Source of the DNA: UBA9732 sp963615565
Lineage (GTDB): Bacteria; Spirochaetota; Spirochaetia; Sphaerochaetales; Sphaerochaetaceae
Assembly (NCBI GenBank): GCA_963615565.1
Contig: CAVEGR010000028.1
Span: forward strand, 1-5,904
DNA: 5,904 nt
Reading direction: 5' to 3'
Within the stretch, counting starts at the first letter, position 1. Each line of letters opens with the position of its first letter. The notes under the pieces are model-generated. The model ran no database searches, had not been told where the DNA came from, and saw only the letters and a list, made by a program, of their open reading frames with translations. A program made the position numbers and the translations under genes. Positions 1 to 5,204 of the stretch are shown here, piece by piece.

Positions 1-248
1 TCAGAGAACTCCCCTCCGGTAAGGGCTTTGCTGATATTGTATTTCTTCCAAAACCCAAATACATAGGAAAATATCCAGCTCTAGTTATTGAACTCAAGTG
101 GAATAAGGATGCCAAGTCTGCCATTGACCAAATAAAAGAGAAGAATTATCCAGAATCTATCAAAAAATACACAAGCAACATCCTGCTTGTAGGTATCAAC
201 TATGACAAAAGCACTAAGAAGCATGAGTGCATAATTGAAAAGCTCTAG
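1..248 (+). CDS. C-terminal part of a PD-(D/E)XK nuclease-like / AAA-ATPase-like protein (5' end outside window)
   Basis: Reading from base 3, 81 codons are open to a TAG at 246-248; the gene begins before the window. The peptide has the core of the PD-(D/E)XK nuclease fold: GFADIV with the metal-binding Asp, then VIELKW with the E-x-K pair, then AIDQIKEKNY with the conserved Gln-Ile and Tyr, and the strand NILLVGINYD. This pattern is typical of the C-terminal domain of the large family that fuses an N-terminal AAA-ATPase-like domain to a degenerate or active nuclease domain (DUF1703/PDDEXK_9), common in Bacteroidota, Clostridia and Treponema and often present in many copies. The ATPase part cannot be seen here, and the cellular role of the family is not established. 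The gene converges on the FGGY kinase gene with a 16-bp gap and no obvious terminator. Confidence 0.85.
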   Translation, partial: RELPSGKGFADIVFLPKPKYIGKYPALVIELKWNKDAKSAIDQIKEKNYPESIKKYTSNILLVGINYDKSTKKHECIIEKL

Positions 249-264
249 AAAATAAATTCAGTTT

Positions 265-1866
265 CTAACGTACTTTGCTGATTCTCGTAAATAGGTAAGT
301 ATTATTCTTCTCAATGTGTTTGTAGACTCCATTATATATTGCCATATATTTTTTGTGGTTTTCTTCGTTGGGCTCAAAGATATCTTTGTCATGCACCATA
401 GAAGAGACAGCCTCATTGTAGTCCTTAAACTCACCAAGGCACACAAAAGCTGCAAGAGAAGAACCAATTCCAGAAGCTTCATGGGTTTGAATTCTTTTGA
501 TGGGAAGACCAAAAATATCGGCACAAATCTGAACTACAGTGTCGCAAACTGATCCGCCTCCGGCAATGTAGAGCTGTTTAATTTGCTGGCCCGATCTTTT
601 CTGCATCCTCAGCATAGCATGATAGAGTTCAAAGTCAATGCCTTCAATGATAGCCCTGTAAATGTGGTATTTGTTGTGATGGTCTGTTAGGCCCATTAGA
701 ACACCTTTTGCAAATGGGTTGCCGTTGCCTGGAGCCAAATGTGGAGTAAGAATTAAGCCCTCACTCCCAAGTGGGACGTTGGCAAGGTGCTCGTCCAAGA
801 TAGATTCCACCTTAACGCCCCTTCTTTGTGCCTCAGCGGCCTCCCCTTGCGCAAAGTTTTTGATAAACCATGTGACAATCCAGTATCCTCTGTAAAGCTG
901 ATACTCACCGTTGTAATAGCCGGGCAAGACAGCTGGATATGAAGGTAAAAATGGCTCTGGCTCAAAATAATGCTGACTGCAAAATTGAATAGTTGATGCG
1001 GTTCCAAGAGAAATTGCAGCCTTATCTTCCGTAGTTACTGAAAGACCTAAAGCCTCGCAAGCCTTGTCTGTACCAGTAGATATCAAAGGTAGACCCTTAG
1101 GTATACCTGAACGAATACTCGTTTCATCATTTATATGACCTACAACACCTGGAGACGGTACAATGTCAACAAGTTTATCCATTGGAATGTCTGCAAGACA
1201 GCGTGAAAGACCTTTTTTCATCCAACATCTGTTTCTATAGTCAAATGGAATATGACCCACCTGGTTGGCAGCTCCATCCTTGAGCTCGCCTGTAAGTTTA
1301 TAGTTAATATATGAAGGAAGAACAACAAACTTGTATGTTTTCTCCCAAAGTTCTGGCTCATTTTCCATTATCCAGTTGCAAAAACCATCCTTGTAAATCA
1401 TATGTATGGCTTCTGTCATTCCAATGGAGCCAAAAAGTGCTTTTTTCCAAAGTGGAAGTTGAATCTCGTTTTGAGCCCTTCTTTCGTCTAACCAAACAAT
1501 TATGTTTCTAAGTGGTTTACAATCCTTGTCTAGAATTAAAACTGTATCTCTAATACATGTAATGGTTACAGCCTTAATTCTATTAAAGTAATTTGATTCA
1601 GAAGTTTTGGAAGTCTTATCAAAGGAAGCTTTATCTGCACCTTGGCTTGCAATCTTATCTGCAAGACGTCTTAAAGCAAGACCGGCCTCGCAAAGCTTAT
1701 CATAATAGAAATCAGGCTCCTGCTCTGCTCTTCCTAGAATATCAGAGTCTAGTTTAATTTTATCGTACCTAAGTTGGTATGAAAGAACAGTCTCTCCCTT
1801 CTTATTTACGAGCAGAGCTCTCAAACTTTGTGTGCCTATATCAAATGTCAGGACAAGCGGGTCCAT
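265..1866 (-). CDS. FGGY-family carbohydrate kinase (xylulokinase-like, sugar unknown)
   Basis: This 533-residue protein has the two-domain FGGY kinase layout, which transfers the ATP gamma-phosphate to a sugar or polyol in the cytoplasm. The first phosphate loop is FDIGTQSLR (residues 8-16, Asp9). IRDT (105-108) and VWLDERRA (124-131) are conserved substrate-domain motifs. STGTDKACEALG (263-274) carries the likely catalytic base Asp267. SLGTAST (286-292) is the second phosphate loop, and IAGGGSVCDTVVQICADIFG (434-453) with EASGIGSSLAA (463-473) forms the C-terminal FGGY/adenosine region. Length is at the upper end for the family (about 480-530). A polar stretch at about 75-93 (Ser/Lys/Asp/Thr-rich) looks like an insertion before IKAVTITCIRDT. 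The start is supported by GGGAG at 1877-1881, 10 nt upstream. It lies 152 bp downstream of trpB2 on the same strand; no strong promoter is visible in between, so co-transcription is possible. The substrate cannot be told from sequence alone. Confidence 0.92.
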   Translation of the reverse strand: MDPLVLTFDIGTQSLRALLVNKKGETVLSYQLRYDKIKLDSDILGRAEQEPDFYYDKLCEAGLALRRLADKIASQGADKASFDKTSKTSESNYFNRIKAVTITCIRDTVLILDKDCKPLRNIIVWLDERRAQNEIQLPLWKKALFGSIGMTEAIHMIYKDGFCNWIMENEPELWEKTYKFVVLPSYINYKLTGELKDGAANQVGHIPFDYRNRCWMKKGLSRCLADIPMDKLVDIVPSPGVVGHINDETSIRSGIPKGLPLISTGTDKACEALGLSVTTEDKAAISLGTASTIQFCSQHYFEPEPFLPSYPAVLPGYYNGEYQLYRGYWIVTWFIKNFAQGEAAEAQRRGVKVESILDEHLANVPLGSEGLILTPHLAPGNGNPFAKGVLMGLTDHHNKYHIYRAIIEGIDFELYHAMLRMQKRSGQQIKQLYIAGGGSVCDTVVQICADIFGLPIKRIQTHEASGIGSSLAAFVCLGEFKDYNEAVSSMVHDKDIFEPNEENHKKYMAIYNGVYKHIEKNNTYLFTRISKVR

Positions 1867-1918
1867 TCGTCTTGTTCTCCCAATATTTATGGAGGTTTTT
1901 CAAAAAAACTTTGAATGA

Positions 1919-1997
1919 GGTTTTTGCAAAACTGTCTTCATGAATCTTGGCTTTGTATCCGGAACTGTATCTTCACAAAGCTCATTTTGCAAAAACC
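1919..1997. repeat. Nested inverted repeats filling the kinase/trpB2 gap
   Basis: The outer arms GGTTTTTGCAAAA (1919-1931) and TTTTGCAAAAACC (1985-1997) are perfect 13-bp reverse complements separated by 53 bp. Inside them, GCTTTGT (1950-1956) and ACAAAGC (1975-1981) form a second perfect 7-bp pair. On the trpB2-to-kinase transcript this would fold as one long stem-loop. A T7 run follows on the minus strand after a further 10 nt, too far for a standard intrinsic terminator. A related run, GGAGGTTTTTCAAAA, sits just outside at 1891-1905. It may be an attenuating or processing structure between the two genes, or a small non-coding repeat element; see the matching sequences at 3434-3448 and 5792-5811. 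Confidence 0.6.
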
Positions 1998-2018
1998 TTG
2001 AATATCTTCACTATTATA

Positions 2019-3395
2019 TCATACTTCTAGCACTTTTGGCAGTAGTGCAACAGATTTTGCAATATCTTCATCTGTTGGAATATTGTCACCCATCTCCTTG
2101 TCATTGAATTTCTGATATGCTGTCAAATCAAAATAGCCTGTACCGGTCAAACCAAAGAGGATATTTTTAGCCTCCCCGCTTTCTTTACACTTTAGAGCCT
2201 CATCTATGGTGCATCTAATTGCATGGCTACTCTCTGGAGCTGGTAAAATTCCTTCAGTTCTTGCAAATAGCTCAGCTGCCTCAAAGACATCGGTCTGATT
2301 CACGCTGACTGCTTCCATATAGCCGTCATGGTAAAGCTGGCTGAGAATTGGCGACATCCCATGGAATCTAAGCCCTCCCGCGTGGTTCGCACTTGGGATG
2401 AACTGACTACCCAACGTGTACATCTTGGCAAGCGGACATACGCGCCCGGTATCGCAATAATCGTAAGCAAACGTGCCTCGTGTGAATGATGGACAGGAAG
2501 CCGGCTCAACCGCAATAATCCTATAATTCCTCTCGCCCCTGAGCTTTTCTCCCATAAATGGTGCAATCAAACCACCCAAATTGCTTCCACCACCTGCGCA
2601 CCCTATAATCACATCCGGTACCACGTTATATTTATCCAGCGCCTTTTTTGCTTCTAGCCCGATAATAGATTGATGCAGCATTACTTGATTCAACACAGAA
2701 CCTAGTGCATATCTATACCCTTTGTGGTGCATAACATAGTCAACTGCCTCAGAAATGGCACATCCCAATGACCCCGTTGTGCCCGGGTGTTCCTTATTAA
2801 TTTTTATTCCTATCTCGGTTGTAAATGATGGTGAAGGTTCAACAATTGCCCCATAAGTGCGCATCACTTCCTTTCTAGCTGGTTTTTGCTCATAGCTTAC
2901 CTTAACCATAAAAACTCTGCATTCAAGGCCCAAATATGCACAGCTCATTGAAAGAGCAGTGCCCCACTGCCCTGCTCCTGTCTCTGTTGCTAGACCTTTT
3001 AATCCCTGCTTTTTTGCATAAAAAGCCTGTGCTATAGCAGAATTCAGCTTATGACTTCCTGACGTATTATTACCTTCAAACTTATAATAAATATGAGCCG
3101 GAGTATCTAACGCCTTTTCAAGGCAGTAAGCTCTAACTGTTGGCGATGGTCTATACATTGTATAGAAATCTCTAATCTCAGTTGGAATTTCTACCTCTTT
3201 TGTTGTGTCATCCAACTCTTGTTTTACAAGCTCATTACAGAAGATATGACTAAGCGCTTCTTCATCAAGTTTTTTGCCAGTTGCTGGGTCCAGAAGTGGT
3301 GCCGGTTTATTTTTCATATCGGCTCTTAGATTATACCAGGCCTTTGGAATCTCACTTTCCTGTAAATAGATTTTGTAAGGTATTTCATGTTGCAT
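2019..3395 (-). CDS. trpB: Tryptophan synthase beta chain-like protein, TrpB2 type
   Basis: This 458-residue PLP enzyme joins indole and L-serine to make L-tryptophan (EC 4.2.1.20 beta reaction). The PLP lysine is Lys116 in NTSGSHKLNSA; ETGAGQWG (138-145) carries the catalytic Glu138; GCAGGGSN (265-272) is the phosphate-binding loop; EGILPAPESSHA (381-392) and LTGTGYFDL (416-424) are the late active-site segments. The last segment has Thr417 where the canonical enzyme has the Ser of its SGRGD motif. The ~75-residue N-terminal extension, the RPSP segment at 82-85 and the length over 430 mark the TrpB2 class rather than TrpB1 (about 400). TrpB2 proteins are often found without trpA, and no trpA is in the window, so indole salvage is a likely role. 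The start is well supported: AAGGAG (3403-3408) lies 7 nt before ATG. Promoter, paired palindromes and leader hairpin lie at 3416-3514. It is divergent from ssrA. Confidence 0.93.
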   Translation of the reverse strand: MQHEIPYKIYLQESEIPKAWYNLRADMKNKPAPLLDPATGKKLDEEALSHIFCNELVKQELDDTTKEVEIPTEIRDFYTMYRPSPTVRAYCLEKALDTPAHIYYKFEGNNTSGSHKLNSAIAQAFYAKKQGLKGLATETGAGQWGTALSMSCAYLGLECRVFMVKVSYEQKPARKEVMRTYGAIVEPSPSFTTEIGIKINKEHPGTTGSLGCAISEAVDYVMHHKGYRYALGSVLNQVMLHQSIIGLEAKKALDKYNVVPDVIIGCAGGGSNLGGLIAPFMGEKLRGERNYRIIAVEPASCPSFTRGTFAYDYCDTGRVCPLAKMYTLGSQFIPSANHAGGLRFHGMSPILSQLYHDGYMEAVSVNQTDVFEAAELFARTEGILPAPESSHAIRCTIDEALKCKESGEAKNILFGLTGTGYFDLTAYQKFNDKEMGDNIPTDEDIAKSVALLPKVLEV

Positions 3396-3415
3396 ATAAG
3401 TACTCCTTGTTTGTT

Positions 3416-3459
3416 AACGTTTAGAAGATGTTCTTGCAAAAACCTCATAAGTAAACGTT
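3416..3459 (-). promoter_or_regulatory. trpB2 leader hairpin
   Basis: AACGTTTA (3416-3423) and TAAACGTT (3452-3459) are perfect 8-bp reverse complements with a 28-nt loop. They lie between the predicted trpB2 start of transcription (about 3474) and the Shine-Dalgarno sequence (3403-3408). The loop contains the repeat element at 3434-3448. No Trp-codon leader peptide was found, so classical attenuation is not supported; an effect on RNA stability or ribosome access is possible. Confidence 0.4.
3434..3448 (-). repeat. Copy of the ATGAGGTTTTTGCAA repeat in the trpB2 leader
   Basis: The 15 bases at 3434-3448, read on the minus strand, are identical to 1915-1929 on the plus strand. A shorter match (12 bases) lies at 1987-1998. 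The element therefore occurs on both sides of trpB2, always outside coding sequence. Confidence 0.55.
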
Positions 3460-3462
3460 TTT

Positions 3463-3514
3463 GTTTCTATTAATAGTAACATTATAATATTTTCGCGTTT
3501 CTTTCAATAGAAAC
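3463..3514. promoter_or_regulatory. Two matching palindromes over the trpB2 promoter (candidate operators)
   Basis: Site 1 (3463-3480), GTTTCTATTAATAGTAAC, and site 2 (3497-3514), GTTTCTTTCAATAGAAAC, agree at 15 of 18 positions. Each is an inverted repeat: site 2 has perfect 6-bp arms, and site 1 has one mismatched pair. Their centres are 34 bp apart. Site 2 covers the predicted -35 box of trpB2 and site 1 covers the predicted start of transcription. This is the layout expected for a dimeric repressor. The regulator is not in the window; a tryptophan-responsive one would make sense but is inference. Confidence 0.55.
3481..3507 (-). promoter_or_regulatory. Predicted trpB2 promoter
   Basis: On the minus strand a perfect TATAAT -10 box lies at 3486-3481, and TTGAAA is a -35 candidate at 3507-3502. 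The spacer of 15 bp is short, so the -35 assignment is less certain than the -10. Transcription would start near 3474, giving a leader of about 79 nt. Confidence 0.5.
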
Positions 3515-3572
3515 ATTGATTTTTTTACAGTTTTATACTAAGACACTTAAATCCTTAAATTCTTGAATCCCG

Positions 3573-3594
3573 TTCCACTTGCCTTCAAGTGGAA
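3573..3594. promoter_or_regulatory. Perfect 9-bp inverted repeat upstream of ssrA
   Basis: TTCCACTTG (3573-3581) and CAAGTGGAA (3586-3594) are exact reverse complements around CCTT. Neither side is followed by a T-run in the direction of transcription, so it does not look like a terminator. It overlaps the -35 candidate of the ssrA promoter and may be a protein-binding site. Confidence 0.45.
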
Positions 3595-3607
3595 AAATTA
3601 GTATTCT
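3579..3607 (+). promoter_or_regulatory. Tentative ssrA promoter
   Basis: TTGCCT (3579-3584) and TATTCT (3602-3607), separated by 17 bp, each match the sigma-70 hexamers at 4 of 6 positions. A start near 3614 would leave a short 5' extension to be removed by RNase P at 3630, as is usual for tmRNA precursors. TATACC at 3611-3616 is an alternative -10. Confidence 0.3.
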
Positions 3608-3629
3608 TCCTATACCAATGCATTACTAA

Positions 3630-4007
3630 GGGGGTGTATTGGTTTCGACTGGCGGAAGTCATGCCACCAGCTGCAGGTCAAGCGCCAACTTGTTAAACTA
3701 GCAAAAAAAATTAACTGCAAAGAAAGAAGACGAGATCGTCCTCGACGAAGCAGAATTCGCTCTCGCTGCTTGATTGTAGCCAGAACGGACAAGGCGACGG
3801 AAGTTTTGCTCAAGACCCTGAACCCTGTAAACACTATTGGGCTTATCTTTGACTGACGGATGTAGGTCATTGAGACATTCACACCCTGGATTGGATAAGA
3901 ACTGACCAGCTGTCAAATCCAATTGAGACATATCAGCCGGATCTAAACCTGTAGACGCTGATGGGTGGGCCGTTAGGACGGGAGTTCGACTCTCCCCACC
4001 TCCACGA
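3630..4007 (+). ncRNA. ssrA: Transfer-messenger RNA (tmRNA, 10Sa RNA)
   Basis: tmRNA with SmpB rescues ribosomes stalled on broken mRNAs and adds a degradation tag. The 5' end GGGGGTG (3630-3636) pairs with CACCTCC (3997-4003) as a 7-bp acceptor stem with one G-T, as in other tmRNAs, followed by discriminator A4004. GGTTTCGACTGG (3641-3652) is the conserved D-like region. At the 3' end, GGGAG (3980-3984), loop TTCGACT and CTCCC (3992-3996) form a 5-bp T-arm. The tag reading frame is at 3717-3773. The layout is the standard one-piece type, about 375 nt plus CCA. The genome reads CGA at 4005-4007 instead of CCA, so CCA must be added after transcription and the gene body strictly ends at 4004. 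It is divergent from trpB2, and a strong hairpin follows at 4015-4042. Confidence 0.95.
3717..3773 (+). other. tmRNA-encoded proteolysis tag, AKKEDEIVLDEAEFALAA
   Basis: The resume codon GCA (3717-3719) follows TTAACT, a common sequence just before tmRNA tag frames. Eighteen codons run to TGA (3771-3773), with a second in-frame stop, TAG, at 3777-3779. The tag ends in ALAA, the usual ClpXP recognition end. It is longer than the usual 10-15 residues and rich in Glu and Asp. Confidence 0.85.
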
Positions 4008-4014
4008 AATAAGT

Positions 4015-4050
4015 CCTTACAGCAAAATGATTTGCTGTAAGGCGTTTGTT
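4015..4050 (+). terminator. ssrA terminator-like hairpin
   Basis: CCTTACAGCAAA (4015-4026) and TTTGCTGTAAGG (4031-4042) form a perfect 12-bp stem with an ATGA loop, 8 nt after the tmRNA 3' triplet. Only a weak T-rich stretch (CGTTTGTT) follows, so it may end transcription poorly or serve as a barrier to 3' exonucleases. Confidence 0.65.
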
Positions 4051-4080
4051 AAGTGTCGTCAAATTTGGGTTCAAAATCAT

Positions 4081-4109
4081 TTGTCAAACACCAAAAAACA
4101 TGGCATACT
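4081..4109 (+). promoter_or_regulatory. Predicted rubrerythrin promoter (extended -10)
   Basis: TTGTCA (4081-4086) matches 5 of 6 bases of the -35 consensus. A 17-bp spacer leads to CATACT (4104-4109), directly preceded by TGG, an extended -10 element. Transcription would start near 4116. The gene thus appears to be transcribed separately from ssrA. Confidence 0.55.
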
Positions 4110-4123
4110 TGAACTATCTTCAA

Positions 4124-4143
4124 AGAGGTTTTCCAAAACCTCT
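4124..4143. promoter_or_regulatory. Perfect 20-bp palindrome in the rubrerythrin leader
   Basis: AGAGGTTTT (4124-4132) and AAAACCTCT (4135-4143) are exact reverse complements around CC. The site begins about 8 nt after the predicted start of transcription and ends 8 nt before the Shine-Dalgarno sequence. It could be a repressor site (redox or peroxide control would fit the gene) or a 5' mRNA hairpin. It does not match the PerR or Rex consensus that I know. Confidence 0.5.
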
Positions 4144-4151
4144 AAACAACC

Positions 4152-4156
4152 GGAGG
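4152..4156 (+). promoter_or_regulatory. Shine-Dalgarno GGAGG that fixes the rubrerythrin start
   Basis: GGAGG lies 8 nt before ATG 4165. The frame stays open upstream into the tmRNA gene as far as ATG 3961, so this site and the conserved rubredoxin N-terminus decide the true start. Confidence 0.85.
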
Positions 4157-4164
4157 AAAATACA

Positions 4165-4734
4165 ATGAAGAAATGGGTATGTCCAATTTGTGGGTACGTA
4201 CATGAGGGAGATGAACCTCCTGTAAGGTGTCCCCAGTGCAAATGTCCAGGAGAAAAGTTTATTGAGCAGAAAGGAGAACTAACTTGGGACTCAGAACATG
4301 TTTTAGGTGTTGGAAAACAGTTTGGTGCAGATGTTCCTGAAGAAGTCCAAAAAGAAATTATAGAAGGACTGAGATCCAACTTTGAAGGCGAATGCTGTGA
4401 AGTTGGCATGTATCTTGCAATGGCACGCGTTGCACACCGCGAAGGCTACCCAGAAATTGGCCTGTATTGGGAAAAAGCAGGACTTGAGGAAGCCGAACAC
4501 GCAGCCAAGTTTGCAGAACTTCTTGGTGAGGTTGTCACCAATTCAACCAAGAAAAACCTCCAAATGAGGGTTGAAGCAGAAAACGGAGCCACACACGGAA
4601 AAACAGAACTTGCAAAGCTCGCCAAGAAATACAATCTTGACGCCATTCACGACACCGTTCACGAAATGGCCAGAGATGAAGCTCGCCATGGAAAAGCCCT
4701 TGCAGGCCTTTTAGCCCGATATTTCAGCAAATAA
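4165..4734 (+). CDS. rbr: Reverse rubrerythrin (N-terminal rubredoxin domain; NADH peroxidase type)
   Basis: This 189-residue cytoplasmic non-haem iron protein belongs to the rubrerythrins, which reduce hydrogen peroxide to water in anaerobes. The domain order is reversed compared with classical rubrerythrin. Residues 1-35 are a rubredoxin-like FeS4 domain with CPIC (Cys6, Cys9) and CPQC (Cys22, Cys25). Residues ~60-189 are a ferritin-like four-helix domain with diiron motifs: Glu76 in FEGE, E109-A-E-H112, the acidic segment at 137-139, and E172-A-R-H175. The closest family I know is the clostridial revRbr/NADH peroxidase group, which also has the short spacing and the HDTVHEMARDEARHG-like C-terminal helix. 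It probably takes electrons from a separate NAD(P)H:rubredoxin-type reductase not encoded here. The start at 4165 is set by the SD at 4152-4156. The gene has its own predicted promoter and palindrome and ends in a strong terminator. Confidence 0.95.
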   Translation: MKKWVCPICGYVHEGDEPPVRCPQCKCPGEKFIEQKGELTWDSEHVLGVGKQFGADVPEEVQKEIIEGLRSNFEGECCEVGMYLAMARVAHREGYPEIGLYWEKAGLEEAEHAAKFAELLGEVVTNSTKKNLQMRVEAENGATHGKTELAKLAKKYNLDAIHDTVHEMARDEARHGKALAGLLARYFSK

Positions 4735-4750
4735 TTCCAGAATCCTTACA

Positions 4751-4796
4751 AAAAAAGAGGTTGTTTGACTTCAAGCCACACAGCCTCTTTTTTTTT
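4751..4796. terminator. Bidirectional rho-independent terminator between rubrerythrin and the TA operon
   Basis: AAAAAAGAGGTTG (4751-4763) pairs with CAGCCTCTTTTTT (4781-4793), with one G-T, followed on the plus strand by a run of nine T in total (4788-4796). On the minus strand the A-run becomes a T-run, so the same hairpin can end the convergent toxin gene, whose stop codon is at 4806-4808. Confidence 0.85.
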
Positions 4797-4805
4797 ACAA
4801 AATCT

Positions 4806-5204
4806 TTAGAAACAAAGAACACAGTCTTCATTATAATTTTGTAATAGATTATCAGCGGTTAAAAAAGAAAAACCATATGTCTTAGCTGTAGAAAGAAGTA
4901 TCCTATCAAAAGGATCCTTATGCATAGGCTTTGTAGCATAAGTCAATGTTGAAATATTCAGAATTTCAGAACTTTCTATACTTAAAATGTTATAACCCGC
5001 TTTTTTACAACAGTCCAAAACAAGTTTTGGATCAGGCATAACAGAAGGATATAGACTATGCTTTATTTGAATTTCCCAAATAGAAGCAAGGCTTATATAG
5101 ATTGTATTTTTTTCATTTTCAATAATGTCTTTTCCCTTATGAGACAGCCTAACATCATCAGTCAACGCCCAAAGTAAGATATTTGTATCAAGCAAAATCT
5201 TCAT
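4806..5204 (-). CDS. vapC: PIN-domain toxin, VapC family
   Basis: This 132-residue protein is a single PIN domain, the Mg2+-dependent RNase fold of type II VapC toxins. The acidic site is visible in order: Asp6 in LLDTNILLW (4-12), Glu44 in SLASIWEIQIK (38-48), Asp97 and Asp100 in HKDPFDRILLSTA (95-107), and Asp118 in LTADN (115-119). LLW after DTN and the HKDPFDR signature place it in the common bacterial PIN toxin subgroup whose members usually pair with a small upstream antitoxin. The likely targets are tRNA or rRNA, but the target cannot be told from sequence. Its ATG overlaps the antitoxin stop as ATGA (5201-5204), so translation is probably coupled; only a weak GGGG precedes the start. 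All four canonical acidic positions are intact, so it looks active. Confidence 0.92.
   Translation of the reverse strand: MKILLDTNILLWALTDDVRLSHKGKDIIENEKNTIYISLASIWEIQIKHSLYPSVMPDPKLVLDCCKKAGYNILSIESSEILNISTLTYATKPMHKDPFDRILLSTAKTYGFSFLTADNLLQNYNEDCVLCF

Noticed and set aside
246..267. TAGAAA...TTTCTA inverted repeat holding the stop codons of both convergent genes, as a terminator
   Set aside because: The arms are only 6 bp and AT-rich with a 10-nt loop and no T-run; two facing TAG stops give part of the symmetry by themselves.
753..1007. Open frames overlapping the kinase and trpB2 genes in other frames (for example 753-1007 and 2300-2566)
   Set aside because: They are embedded in strongly supported genes, with no start signals and no recognisable domains.
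3396..3480. Trp-codon leader peptide for attenuation of trpB2
   Set aside because: The only short frame in the leader (starting MRFLQEHL) has no Trp codon near its start and runs out of frame into trpB2 past its ATG.
3610..3931. Open frames of 77-90 codons on the minus strand across ssrA
   Set aside because: They lie on the reverse of a clearly recognised tmRNA gene and show no protein-family signature.
3630..4007. tmRNA 3' end used as an integration site for a genomic island carrying the TA operon
   Set aside because: No integrase gene and no second copy of the tmRNA 3' end were found to the right of ssrA within the window.
3961..4164. Longer N-terminus for rubrerythrin, starting at ATG 3961
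   Set aside because: The upstream part lies inside the tmRNA 3' end and its hairpin. The conserved rubredoxin domain begins at 4165, with GGAGG 8 nt before it.
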